Shown piece after piece: positions 6,972 through 14,554 of a stretch of 20,886 nucleotides of DNA; the stretch's first letter is position 1; every line of letters starts with the position of its first letter. A program made the translations under genes and the position numbers. The DNA lies in assembly GCA_016703005.1 (NCBI GenBank), contig JADJCX010000027.1:1-20886 (forward strand), written 5' to 3'. The notes beneath the pieces were generated by a model, which saw only the letters and a program-made list of their open reading frames with translations, did not search any database and was not told where the DNA came from. This DNA comes from Flavobacteriales bacterium (GTDB lineage: Bacteria; Bacteroidota; Bacteroidia; Flavobacteriales_F; PHOS-HE28).

Positions 6972-7319
6972 ATGTCCAGCTACACGTACATCTGCTTCCA
7001 TTGTAGACTGGCTCATAGAAGACCAGCACCGATCGAAGGTTCGTCAAGGTGCCCTACCTGTCATCGCGAGATGGAGTTTATTGGGGACAAGCTCCGTGTT
7101 CCATCAAAGACGGACACAAAGGCATGGACAGCACTCGAAAGGACAGTGCGTGAGCGTGCAGCCTTTAGTGTAATGGTTGACCAGACAAGAGCGGTACATG
7201 CGGAACGCGTGAAACGGGTTCAAGCCGAGATAGCCATGTTAAGTGCAAAGCCGGGTTCAGAGGCTCGCACTAAGCGCATCATAGAACTCGAACAGGAGTT
7301 GAAGCAACTCGTTCGATAG
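6972..7319 (+). CDS. Zinc-ribbon protein with C-terminal coiled coil
   Basis: I do not recognise a named family. The 115-residue protein has two cysteine pairs in its first 30 residues (CFHC at 8-11 and CPTC at 27-30), a rubredoxin- or zinc-ribbon-like knuckle pair. It is followed by a highly charged helical region. About 60-115 (TVRERAAFSVMVDQTRAVHA ... IIELEQELKQLVR) has the heptad-like spacing of a coiled coil. It is probably cytoplasmic, and nucleic acid or protein binding is possible. The hairpin repeat copy 3 starts 34 bases after its stop. Confidence 0.7.
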   Translation: MSSYTYICFHCRLAHRRPAPIEGSSRCPTCHREMEFIGDKLRVPSKTDTKAWTALERTVRERAAFSVMVDQTRAVHAERVKRVQAEIAMLSAKPGSEARTKRIIELEQELKQLVR

Positions 7320-7353
7320 TCTGCAGGCCTAAGTCGGACAGCCGAGGCGCTGA

Positions 7354-7405
7354 GGAGAGGACGCCCTATAGACCTGAAGCACTCGGGAAGAACCAGAGCG
7401 CTTGC
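7354..7405 (+). repeat. Hairpin repeat, copy 3
   Basis: GAGAGGACGCCCTATAGACC, then TGAAGCACTCGGGAAGAACC, then AGAGCGCTTGC. The left hairpin arm is degraded (AGGAGAGG in place of GGCGGGCGAGG). A second GC hairpin-like tail, GAGAAAACCCGGGCGCGTGC, follows at 7408-7427. Confidence 0.7.
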
Positions 7406-7435
7406 ACGAGAAAACCCGGGCGCGTGCACTACCGC

Positions 7436-7443
7436 TAAATTGC
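7436..7443 (+). promoter_or_regulatory. Candidate -7-like element
   Basis: TAAATTGC resembles TAnnTTTG and ends four bases before the GTG at 7448. If this is the promoter, either the mRNA is leaderless from GTG or the real start is the ATG at 7505. Confidence 0.2.
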
Positions 7444-7447
7444 TCGC

Positions 7448-8473
7448 GTGGCAAAACGAGCGAAGCGAAGGCAGGAGAAGGAAAGCAAAGGGACGGGGAA
7501 TGAGATGTCCGTGATCGTTGCCTGCCTTTTGGTCCTGATGGTGCCGACCTTGGCTGTTGTTGGCCGGGCGTACACATCTGACCGATTGTTGGTGCCTGCA
7601 AGCCTCTTTGCATTGATAGCGGGCATGTTGCTCGAGTATAGGCGTATCGCCAAAAAGTGGACGACGGTATTATGGACGGCATTGGGTGCTTTCGCAGTGA
7701 GCTTCGTCGCTTTCCTGCCCGGAAAGCGCGAACACAACTATAACATCGAGACACATATACAGATGTGGCCCTACGTCTTCTGCGCCTTTTTCCTGCTGGC
7801 AGCGATAGCGGCGCACAAGGAACATGTGACTGTCCGCTTACATGAAGGGATGACATTGCTGCAAACCCTTGCGCTGACCTATTGGTGTATTGACGCGGGC
7901 GCATTGGAAGTACGAACGCCCTTTTCCATCAGCGCTCTGGTCCTCCTCGGAGGGGTATGCGTTTATGCGTTGTTGCATGCCTTTTTGCCGTGGTCATTGT
8001 CCCGGCGCACCAGGCTTTGGTTGAGCTTTTGGAGTTCGTGTATCATGCTATTCCTGGCAGGTGATAACATCAGGCACGTTTACGGGTTGGGGTATGTGGA
8101 AACGACGGGCGACTGGACGGCCATTATCCTCATCATCGTCAATTACTTTCTGCTGGGTGTCTCCAGCATCTATATGGCGCAGAATGCTGCCATGCTCTTT
8201 GGATTCCTGCCCGGTAAAAGCGAGGCCCGCAAGGCTTACCGAAAGAGGATAGCTGAATTGAAGAATGACCATGACAAGCGATACTCCGACGAGCAAGCAC
8301 CTTTTGGTGTTGCATTGCTATGCTTGGTGTTCGCGGGTGCGGTGTTCGGCTTGAACATGCACTGGCAAGTGGTGCGCAGCAACTTCGCCATCTGGGCGGT
8401 TTTCCTCACGTTCCCGTGGCTTCTAACGTTGGTGGGGCTGTTCCCCACCCCAAGCAAACGCGAGCCTGCGTAG
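7448..8473 (+). CDS. Polytopic membrane protein of unknown function
   Basis: I do not recognise the family. The product is 341 residues from GTG 7448, or 322 from ATG 7505. The first 19 residues are strongly basic (AKRAKRRQEKESK) and would be cytoplasmic. About eight to ten hydrophobic segments follow, for example VIVACLLVLMVPTLAVVG, VLWTALGAFAVSFVAFL, YVFCAFFLLAAIAA, ALVLLGGVCVYALLHAFL, IILIIVNYFLLGVSSIY, VALLCLVFAGAVFGL and FAIWAVFLTFPWLLTLVGLF. A charged cytoplasmic loop lies near residue 265 (KSEARKAYRKRIAELKNDHD). There are no catalytic motifs I can name. Repeats flank it on both sides (copies 3 and 4). Confidence 0.75.
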   Translation: MAKRAKRRQEKESKGTGNEMSVIVACLLVLMVPTLAVVGRAYTSDRLLVPASLFALIAGMLLEYRRIAKKWTTVLWTALGAFAVSFVAFLPGKREHNYNIETHIQMWPYVFCAFFLLAAIAAHKEHVTVRLHEGMTLLQTLALTYWCIDAGALEVRTPFSISALVLLGGVCVYALLHAFLPWSLSRRTRLWLSFWSSCIMLFLAGDNIRHVYGLGYVETTGDWTAIILIIVNYFLLGVSSIYMAQNAAMLFGFLPGKSEARKAYRKRIAELKNDHDKRYSDEQAPFGVALLCLVFAGAVFGLNMHWQVVRSNFAIWAVFLTFPWLLTLVGLFPTPSKREPA

Positions 8474-8484
8474 ACTTCGAAGTA

Positions 8485-8540
8485 GGCGGGCGAGGACGCC
8501 CTAAAGACCTGAAGCACTCGGGAAACAGCCGTGCGCTTGC
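8485..8540 (+). repeat. Hairpin repeat, copy 4 (best preserved)
   Basis: GGCGGGCGAGGACGCCCTAA, then AGACCTGAAGCACTCGGG, then AAACAGCCGTGCGCTTGC. It starts 11 bases past the membrane-protein stop. The GGGCG/AGGA/CGCCC hairpin is perfect. Confidence 0.75.
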
Positions 8541-8595
8541 CTGAAGGGCAAGGTGGCAATGGACAAAAGGTCGAGTGCTTAAGAGATCCAACCCC

Positions 8596-9201
8596 CTAAT
8601 CATCGATCCCCTTGCCCTCCAATATCCGCTCGATGTTCTTTTCGATCCGCGCCTCGCGGGTCTTGGCTTGCTTGGCGGACGAGAAGTGCAGCAGGTATCC
8701 GCGCTGGCGACCAGGTGTCAGCGCGTAGAACGCCTTCTTCACCGCAGGCATCTGCTTCAACGTGTTGAGGAACTCCTCGGGCATGTTGAATTCCGTGGTC
8801 GTCTTCATGGGCACTTTCACGCCCGCCTTTTCCACCTCGATCGCTTCGCGGATGTAGGCTTTTATGGTGCGTTCCTTCTTCACCACTTCCTGTACGTCGG
8901 TGAACCGCAGTTGGCGGGCGGCCTGCACGTTCTCGGTCTGCTGCACCAGCAGCTCAGCGGCATCCTTCAGCAGCGCGCCTTTGTGGAAGAGCAGCGCGCA
9001 GTAGTCCTTGAAGCCGTGCATGAGGAAGACGTTCTTACCGCTGAGAGTGTAGCAGGGGTGGCCCCACTTCAGATCTTCATCAAGTCCGCTTTGCAGCGCG
9101 ATGGTGCGCAGCTTGGCGTATGCTTCTTTCCAAGGCCCCTTCTTTTCGAAGTACCAGTCGACGTTGGGGTTCGCGGGCGATGCGGGCATGGTCGTGGTCA
9201 T
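8596..9201 (-). CDS. YdeI/OmdA-type protein with DUF1801-like domain
   Basis: The 201-residue protein has two parts. Residues about 15-125 read as a DUF1801/YdhG-like domain (WKEAYAKLRTIALQSGLDE, DLKWGHPCYTLSGKNVFLMH, GFKDYCALLFHKGALL). Residues about 140-201 match the YdeI/OmdA C-terminal helix domain (MPEEFLNTLKQMPAVKKAFY, ALTPGRQRGYLLHFSSAKQA, KTREARIEKNIERILEGKG). These are small cytoplasmic proteins; roles suggested for relatives (stress or peptide resistance) are weakly supported. Its ATG overlaps the stop of the upstream gene as ATGA (9198-9201), so the two are translationally coupled. Confidence 0.88.
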   Translation of the reverse strand: MTTTMPASPANPNVDWYFEKKGPWKEAYAKLRTIALQSGLDEDLKWGHPCYTLSGKNVFLMHGFKDYCALLFHKGALLKDAAELLVQQTENVQAARQLRFTDVQEVVKKERTIKAYIREAIEVEKAGVKVPMKTTTEFNMPEEFLNTLKQMPAVKKAFYALTPGRQRGYLLHFSSAKQAKTREARIEKNIERILEGKGIDD

Positions 9202-9665
9202 AGTTTCTCGCCGTCCAAGGCGTAAGCCTGCTTCACCCAGCTCATGAATTGGTTCTCATCCAGCTTGTCGTTCTCGTGGATGTGCAGGTAACGCACCTTC
9301 TTCTGGGTGCTCGCATCCGGCGGCAGCGGGGTCAACAACGCACCTTGGAAGAAGGCCACCTTCACGTATTTCGTGATCATGTGGAAGCCCATGAAGAAGG
9401 TCTTGCCGTCCGTGCCGTACATCGGCGTGTTCCACTTCACCGCTTTCTGCACCTTGGGCACTGCGCGGGTGATCAACGCATCGAGCCGCGCTGCCACCTC
9501 GCGCTTCCAATCCGGAATGGCTTGGATGTACGCTTGCACCGGCTCATCGCCATAGCTTTTCGCGATCTGCGGGTTGCCGCCGGAAAGCAACTTCACCGGC
9601 GCGGCTTTGGCAGCGGGCTTTTTGGCTGCTTTCTTCGGGGCCTTGGAAGTCTTTGTAACGGGCAT
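9198..9665 (-). CDS. DUF1801 domain protein with basic N-terminal tail
   Basis: The 155-residue protein has a Lys/Ala/Pro-rich N-terminal tail (about 1-27), similar to histone-like or nucleic-acid-binding tails. A DUF1801/YdhG-type domain follows (about 40-150): YIQAIPDWKREVAARLDALI, KAVKWNTPMYGTDGKTFFMG, FHMITKYVKVAFFQGALL, and C-terminal VKQAYALDGEKL. It is first in a two-gene unit with the YdeI-type gene, with a four-base ATGA overlap. It is divergent from the GNAT gene with only 41 bases between the starts, so control elements must be compact. The function of the domain is unknown. Confidence 0.87.
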   Translation of the reverse strand: MPVTKTSKAPKKAAKKPAAKAAPVKLLSGGNPQIAKSYGDEPVQAYIQAIPDWKREVAARLDALITRAVPKVQKAVKWNTPMYGTDGKTFFMGFHMITKYVKVAFFQGALLTPLPPDASTQKKVRYLHIHENDKLDENQFMSWVKQAYALDGEKL

Positions 9666-9706
9666 GGGCCGAAGTTCGCGACATCCAACGAAAAGCCAAA
9701 GACGAA

Positions 9707-10264
9707 GTGCTCACCATCCATTTGCCCACGTTCCCTGTGCTCTCCACCGAGCGGTTGGTGCTGCGCGAATTGCGGCCTTCGGATGCGGAGCAGGTATTGG
9801 CCATGCGTTCCGATCCGTTGGTGATGAAACACGTGAACCGTCCGTTGGCGAAGTCCATTGAGGATGCACAGGCGCTCATCGAACTCATCACGTCCATGGT
9901 GGCCGCGAACGATGCCGTGCAATGGGCGATCACCGAAAAGCACGATGACACGTTCCTCGGCCTCATCGGATTCTGGCGCTTGGTGAAGGAGCACCACTAT
10001 GGCGAACTGGGCTACATGCTCGCGCACGAGCATTGGGGCAAGGGCTATATCAGCGAAGCGATCGGTGCCGTTGTGGACTTCGGTTTCAACACGCTCGACT
10101 TCCACCGCGTGGAAGCCATCACGCGACCGGCGAACGCCGCGTCCATCCGCGCATTGCAGAAGAACGGTTTTGTGCAGGAAGGGCATTTCAAGGAGAGCAT
10201 CTTCTGGAACGGCGCATTCCACGACTCGCTGCATTTCGGGAGACTTGCAGTGCGAGCGCGATAG
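9707..10264 (+). CDS. GNAT acetyltransferase (RimJ/RimL-like)
   Basis: The 185-residue protein starts with GTG at 9707. It has the RimJ/RimL-type GNAT order: N-terminal LSTERLVLRELRPSDAEQVL, central LIGFWRLVKEHHYGELGYML, then HEHWGKGYISEAIGAVVDFG (acetyl-CoA-binding loop in the form WGKGY), then HRVEAITRPANAASIRALQK and NGFVQEGHFKE. It transfers an acetyl group from acetyl-CoA to an amine, often a ribosomal-protein N-terminus or a small molecule; the substrate cannot be read here. The permease gene follows after 36 bases in the same direction. Confidence 0.92.
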   Translation: MLTIHLPTFPVLSTERLVLRELRPSDAEQVLAMRSDPLVMKHVNRPLAKSIEDAQALIELITSMVAANDAVQWAITEKHDDTFLGLIGFWRLVKEHHYGELGYMLAHEHWGKGYISEAIGAVVDFGFNTLDFHRVEAITRPANAASIRALQKNGFVQEGHFKESIFWNGAFHDSLHFGRLAVRAR

Positions 10265-10300
10265 CCGCTGCATTATCCGCCACCACCGACCTTGCACAGC

Positions 10301-11362
10301 ATGTCAACCACAACCCAACGCCTACGCGACCACTTGCTCATCGCACTGGCCCTGATCGCGCTGCTCTACCTGGGCCGCTCGGTGCTCATTCCGCTGGCGT
10401 ACGGCCTGCTTACCGCGATGGTGCTCTATCCCTTCGTAGCGGGCATGGAACGACGAGGAGTGAACCGTGCGGTGGCCATCCTGATCGGATTGGTGGCCGT
10501 TACCGTGGTGTTCGCTGGCATCGGGTTTTTGCTGCTGTGGGAAATGCACACTTTCCTCACCGATCTGCCCACGCTCTATTCCAAAGCGAATGTGGATCTG
10601 GAAGTCGTTCGTGAGTGGATCACACGCACGCTCAGCCTCTCACCTGCGGATCAAGCCGGATGGACCGCTGATCTGTTCGGGCGCTTGCCGGGCAGCCTCG
10701 GCCCGCTCTTCATCAAGACCGCCGACGCCGTCTTCGGGATGGTGTTCAACATATTCATCATCCCGATCTTCACGGCGGTGTTGCTGTACGACCGCCGCGC
10801 ATTGGTGAACGCCGTGGTGGCGTTCGCCGGACCCGCGATGAGCGCGCGCATGCCATCCATCCTCCAGCGCAGCATCCACCGCTTCTCCGGCTTCATCCTG
10901 GGCATGGTGAAGGTGTATGCCATCGTGGGCGTGCTCAACAGCATCGGGCTGCTCTTGCTCGGTGTGCCCAACGCGATCCTGTTCGGCATGCTTACCGCAT
11001 TGCTCACCATCATTCCCTATGTGGGCATCCTCCTCAGCGCCTTGCTGCCCATGTCGGTGGCTTGGATCACTACGGGCAACATCTGGTCGCCCATCGGTGT
11101 GGTCGCCGTGTTCGGCGTTGTGCAATACCTCGAAGCCAACCTCATCTTTCCGAAGGTGGTGGGCGCGCAGTTGGGGCTGAACACGCTCGCCTCCATCGTG
11201 ATCGTGCTACTCGGCGCCTTGCTCTGGGGCGTGTCCGGTATGATCGTCTTGATGCCCTTCGTTTCCATTGCGATGATCCTCGCCGAGGATGTTCCCGGTT
11301 GGCGGCCGTTGATCCTGCTGCTTGGGCGACCGGGTAAGGAACAAGCGCCCTCCGGGTCGTGA
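10301..11362 (+). CDS. AI-2E family transporter (PerM-like permease)
   Basis: The ATG at 10301 is preferred over an upstream TTG. The 353-residue protein has the AI-2E/PerM fold. Two N-terminal hydrophobic segments (about 12-50) and a third (about 60-82) come first, then a soluble region (about 83-145), then five or so further helices. The conserved core reads GMVKVYAIVGVLNSIGLLLL, then FGMLTALLTIIPYVGILLSA with the family IPYVG motif, and VVQYLEANLIFPKVVGAQLG. Family members are inner-membrane permeases; some export autoinducer-2 or act in Na+/H+ exchange, and most are uncharacterised. The C-terminus is short and polar. Confidence 0.92.
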   Translation: MSTTTQRLRDHLLIALALIALLYLGRSVLIPLAYGLLTAMVLYPFVAGMERRGVNRAVAILIGLVAVTVVFAGIGFLLLWEMHTFLTDLPTLYSKANVDLEVVREWITRTLSLSPADQAGWTADLFGRLPGSLGPLFIKTADAVFGMVFNIFIIPIFTAVLLYDRRALVNAVVAFAGPAMSARMPSILQRSIHRFSGFILGMVKVYAIVGVLNSIGLLLLGVPNAILFGMLTALLTIIPYVGILLSALLPMSVAWITTGNIWSPIGVVAVFGVVQYLEANLIFPKVVGAQLGLNTLASIVIVLLGALLWGVSGMIVLMPFVSIAMILAEDVPGWRPLILLLGRPGKEQAPSGS

Positions 11363-11363
11363 T

Positions 11364-11389
11364 CCGCGTGGAAGCCATTACGCGACCGG
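11364..11389 (+). repeat. Short copy of a GNAT-gene segment in the intergenic gap
   Basis: CCGCGTGGAAGCCATTACGC plus GACCGG here repeats, with one mismatch, bases 10105-10130 inside the GNAT gene, where it encodes RVEAITRP. In the same phase it forms an open extension upstream of the next DUF1801 start (IRVEAITRPG). It may be a remnant of a second acetyltransferase gene or a small duplication. Confidence 0.5.
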
Positions 11390-11421
11390 GAGCAACCATC
11401 TTTGTTGCACAACCCCAAGTC

Positions 11422-11844
11422 ATGGCAAAAGCGGAACTCAAGACCAAGGTGAACAAGGCGAGCGTGGAGGCCTTCATCGACAAGCAGCCGGAAGCTGTTG
11501 CTGCTGATTGCCGTACGATCGTCAAGCTGATGCAGAAGGCCACGGGCGAGAAGCCGGAGATGTGGGGCGCCAGCATCGTGGGCTTCGGGCGCTATGCGTA
11601 CGAGGGTGCGAGCGGGCGTTCGGGTGAATGGATGATCACCGGTTTCAGTCCGCGCAAGACGAACCTCACCATCTACATCATGATGGGCTTCGAGAAGGAA
11701 GCGGCCTTGATGAAGAAGCTGGGCAAGCACACGACCGGCAAGAGCTGCCTGTACATCAAGAAGCTGGGGGATGTGGATATGAAGGTGCTGGAAGAACTGA
11801 TCGTGAAAGGGGTGAAGGCGATGGCGAAGACCCGGGTGAAGTAG
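11422..11844 (+). CDS. DUF1801 domain protein
   Basis: The ATG at 11422 gives 140 residues in good agreement with the compact Bacteroidota DUF1801 group. The N-terminal part is KTKVNKASVEAFIDKQPE and the conserved core is TIVKLMQKATGEKPEMWGAS, IVGFGRYAYEGASGRSGEW, then ITGFSPRKTNLTIYIMMGF. It ends GKHTTGKSCLYIKKLGDVDM and a final helix. The family is cytoplasmic and of unknown biochemistry. The frame is open 63 bases further upstream, but that part carries the GNAT-like fragment rather than family sequence. Confidence 0.9.
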   Translation: MAKAELKTKVNKASVEAFIDKQPEAVAADCRTIVKLMQKATGEKPEMWGASIVGFGRYAYEGASGRSGEWMITGFSPRKTNLTIYIMMGFEKEAALMKKLGKHTTGKSCLYIKKLGDVDMKVLEELIVKGVKAMAKTRVK

Positions 11845-11853
11845 ATGGCGGAA

Positions 11854-11873
11854 GGCCCGCACGGAAGCGGGCC
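11854..11873 (+). terminator. GC hairpin after the DUF1801 gene
   Basis: GGCCCGC / ACGGAA / GCGGGCC is a perfect seven-pair stem starting nine bases after the stop codon. No T-run follows, so it is a likely transcript 3' end of the non-canonical kind. Confidence 0.5.
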
Positions 11874-12002
11874 GATGACGTCGTGGCACACGCCGGTCAA
11901 CTGCTCTTGAGATCCCGGAAATGAGCAAGCACGATCCAAGGCACTCCTCACACCGCAACCGCCTGGCACTGCTTCACCACCGGTCGCGCGTACTTCCAGC
12001 GC

Positions 12003-13121
12003 ATGGAGGCCCTCATCGACGCAGCGCGCCACAGCATACATCTGCAGGTATACATCATGGCGGACGATGCTACCGGCGCGCGCATCGGTGCCGCGTTGGT
12101 GCGCGCTGCCGGCCGTGGTGTGCAGGTGCATGTGCTGGCCGATGGATACGCATCGCGCGATGTTGCACCCGCGCTGATCGAGGGACTGCGCACGGCGGGC
12201 GGGCACTTCGAGTGGTTCGAACCGCTTTGGCGCAGCAGCAAGTTCTACATCGGCCGGCGGTTGCACCACAAGGTGCTGGTGGTGGATCACCGCTTCGCAC
12301 TGGTCAGCGGACGCAACATCGCCGATCGGTATAACGACAGCGAGGGCCAGCCGGCGTGGTACGACGTCGCCATGGACGTGGAGGGTGAGGCCGCTGTGGA
12401 TCTTGAGCAACTCTGCTGCATGCTGTGGAACGGCAATGCCGCGCGCGTACGGCGCGCCCGTGCCGTACCGCCAACGCCGGAAGAAGCGCGGGTCCTGTTC
12501 GGGGACTGGCTCGCCGATGTGCACTGCACCGTGCGTGTGCGGTACAACGACTGGCTGCGCGGACACTCGGAGATCACCCAGGGCTATGCGTCCATGTTCC
12601 GCGCAGCGCACAAGGAGATCCGTATCGTATCGAGCTACTCCGTGCCCGGCCGCCATTTCAAGCGCATGCTGGCCGGCGCGGCGCGGCGCGGTGTGCGCGT
12701 GGTGGTGGTTACCGGCGGCCGTTCCGACATATGGATCGCGAAGCCCGCCGAACGCTGGCTCTATGCTTGGTTGCTGCGGCGCGGCATCGAGGTGTACGAG
12801 TACCAGGGCCCCGTGCTGCATGCGAAAGTGGCCGCACGTGATGGGGCTTGGTGCACGGTGGGTTCCTTCAACATCAACGACCTCAGCACCTACACCACGT
12901 TGGAGGTGAACCTCGATGTCGAGGAGGCGAACGTGGCGCGCCTCCTGGAGCAGGAGATCGATCGCATCGGTGTGAACGAACCCAGCCGCATCACGCAAGT
13001 GGATGAACGCAGGGTGGGACCGTTCACGCGACTTGTCCGCTGGGTGGCGTACCGGACGGTGCGCCTTATGCATGTATTGCTCACGTGGTACTACCGGCGC
13101 GAGCGCCCGCGCACCCGCTAG
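12003..13121 (+). CDS. Cardiolipin-synthase-like phospholipase D protein
   Basis: The frame from ATG 12003 encodes 372 residues with two HKD motifs: HHKVLVVD at 88-95 followed by SGRN, and HAKVAARD at 273-280 followed by GSFNIND. This is the pattern of bacterial cardiolipin synthases and phosphatidyltransferases, which join two phospholipids at the membrane. The typical N-terminal membrane helices are absent, as in the ClsB/ClsC-like soluble form. Family-like sequence (FTTGRAYFQR) lies in phase just upstream without a start codon, while the ATG at 11921 opens another frame ending RNRLALL. Dropping one base near 11971 joins them into a continuous N-terminus, so the true gene is probably 11921-13121 with an apparent +1 lesion. 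Confidence 0.87.
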   Translation: MEALIDAARHSIHLQVYIMADDATGARIGAALVRAAGRGVQVHVLADGYASRDVAPALIEGLRTAGGHFEWFEPLWRSSKFYIGRRLHHKVLVVDHRFALVSGRNIADRYNDSEGQPAWYDVAMDVEGEAAVDLEQLCCMLWNGNAARVRRARAVPPTPEEARVLFGDWLADVHCTVRVRYNDWLRGHSEITQGYASMFRAAHKEIRIVSSYSVPGRHFKRMLAGAARRGVRVVVVTGGRSDIWIAKPAERWLYAWLLRRGIEVYEYQGPVLHAKVAARDGAWCTVGSFNINDLSTYTTLEVNLDVEEANVARLLEQEIDRIGVNEPSRITQVDERRVGPFTRLVRWVAYRTVRLMHVLLTWYYRRERPRTR

Positions 13122-14131
13122 CGTCCGCGTATGCGGTGCACGAGCGAGGAAACGGCATCGCGGTCCCAACCGCCGAAGCGTCCGCGCTGCACCACCAGCT
13201 CGTTACGCGCGGGATCGTGCAGGTAGTAGTGGAACGTGAATTTGCCGTGCGGGTCGCGCCAACCCATGATCTGCCCGAAGCGCAGATCGTTGAAGAGCAA
13301 GGTGCTGTCAGGCAGTTGCTCCACCGTGTAGAACTCCTGCGCGAAACGCACGAGGCGATCCAATTCCACCTTGTCCTCCACCTGATCCAGCAGTTCAGTG
13401 TGGCGCGGGAAATAGGTCAGCTCCAAGCTGTCGGTGGTATCGAACACGGAGCGGTAGCCGATGTGGTAGCCACGGTCGTCGCCGGCCGCCACGAACCACA
13501 GCCAGTTGTTCATTACCGTGGGCGTGATGAACGTGCGCGAATACGGTACGTGTTGCTGCGCCAGCAGTTGGTGCACCTCGCGCACGATCACGGATCTGTT
13601 CCATGTGCAATAACCCAGATAGGCCACGCACCACACCAGTCCCGCCCACGCCCAGTGCCGGTGGTATTGGCGGTGGCGGCGCAGCAGGAGCAGCACCAGC
13701 ACGGCCACGGCAGGCCCCAGACTGAAGAAAGGATCGGCAACGAAGAGCACGTTGAGCGCTACGCGCGCATGGCTGAAGGGCTCGAACCATCCTGTGCCAT
13801 ATGAGTTGAGCCCATCGAGCAGCGTATGCCCGAAGATGGCCACGCCGAAGAACCAGCAGAACCGGCTGAAGCGGATATCGTGTGGCCGGTGCCATCGATC
13901 GGCCGCAAGGGCGAAGAGGGGAGTGAGCACCGCCGCGAACAGGAACGAATGTGTGAAGCCACGATGCGCCAGCAGGTTCTCAGCGGTATCCGTCCACAGC
14001 GCGGCAACCACGTCCAGATCGGGTGCACTCTGTGCAAAGGCACCCCAGAGCAGCGCGCGCCGACCGAGCTGCCGCCCCAGGAAGACCTCGCCGATGCAGG
14101 CCCCCACCACCAAGTGCGTCAGCGAATCCAT
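13118..14131 (-). CDS. YdjM/DUF457-like membrane metal-dependent hydrolase
   Basis: I chose the ATG at 14131 because the product then begins MDSLTHLVVGACIGE, the standard start of this family with its first metal-ligand histidine (H6). Further conserved signals are SAPDLD (35-40) and HRGFTHS (56-62), then GHTLLDGLNSYGTGWFEPF. Several hydrophobic segments occupy the first 190 residues and a soluble C-terminal domain makes up the rest of the 337 residues. These are inner-membrane proteins of the LexA-regulated YdjM type, presumed hydrolases of unknown substrate. The stop overlaps that of the phospholipase gene within CTAG (13118-13121), a tail-to-tail arrangement with no room for a terminator. 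Confidence 0.88.
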   Translation of the reverse strand: MDSLTHLVVGACIGEVFLGRQLGRRALLWGAFAQSAPDLDVVAALWTDTAENLLAHRGFTHSFLFAAVLTPLFALAADRWHRPHDIRFSRFCWFFGVAIFGHTLLDGLNSYGTGWFEPFSHARVALNVLFVADPFFSLGPAVAVLVLLLLRRHRQYHRHWAWAGLVWCVAYLGYCTWNRSVIVREVHQLLAQQHVPYSRTFITPTVMNNWLWFVAAGDDRGYHIGYRSVFDTTDSLELTYFPRHTELLDQVEDKVELDRLVRFAQEFYTVEQLPDSTLLFNDLRFGQIMGWRDPHGKFTFHYYLHDPARNELVVQRGRFGGWDRDAVSSLVHRIRGR

Positions 14132-14211
14132 GTGCACGAAGGTCGGTGCAATACCGGACAGGTCGCGCTGTGGGCAGTGCACGTGTGCTGGCCTGCGCTC
14201 TCACCCGCGCC

Positions 14212-14490
14212 TCACTCCATCCCGCCCTGCAGTCGCTTGCCGAACAACTCCCACAGCCGCGTGGCACCGGAGCGTTTGTGTACGCCCAGTTTCTTGAAGA
14301 GGCTGTTGACGTGCTTGTCGAAGTTGCGCTTGGTCATGCACAAGGAGGGGAAGATCACTTCGTACTTCTCGTCCTTCGGGTCGGCGATGTGGCGCCACAC
14401 TTTCCACTCGGTGGGCGTCAGTTCATTCAAGCACCGCCCACAGGCCAACAACGGCGAGGCCGGCTGCAGGGGTTTTGTTAGGAGGCGCGA
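14212..14490 (-). pseudogene. LuxR-type HTH gene remnant (copy A)
   Basis: The minus frame reads LNELTPTEWKVWRHIADPKD, then EKYEVIFPSLCMTKRNFDKH, then VNSLFKKLGVHKRSGATRLW and ELFGKRLQGGME. This is a LuxR/GerE-type helix-turn-helix with its usual LTPTEW opening and KH-x-x-LFKKLGV recognition region. It has no ATG start: the frame is closed by TGA upstream and the N-terminal helix region seen in copy C is degraded. It lies between the YdjM-like and metallopeptidase starts. Confidence 0.65.
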
Positions 14491-14526
14491 TCACCGGACA
14501 CCCTGCCACGGTCTAAGCCGGCTTGT

Positions 14527-14534
14527 TATCTTCC
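14527..14534 (+). promoter_or_regulatory. Candidate -7 element of the metallopeptidase gene
   Basis: TATCTTCC is a partial match to TAnnTTTG, 20 bases before the ATG at 14555, downstream of the LuxR remnant. Confidence 0.2.
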
Positions 14535-14554
14535 CCAACACCAGCCCTCATCGA

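Noticed and set aside
6376..8540. Integron cassette array with attC sites
   Set aside because: The repeats lack the paired attC core sites (RYYYAAC and GTTRRRY) and no integrase gene is visible, so I kept only the looser cassette-like observation.
13826..14554. Extension of the metallopeptidase frame upstream to 13826
   Set aside because: It runs antisense through the YdjM-like gene and the LuxR remnant; the ATG at 14555 begins a proper signal peptide.
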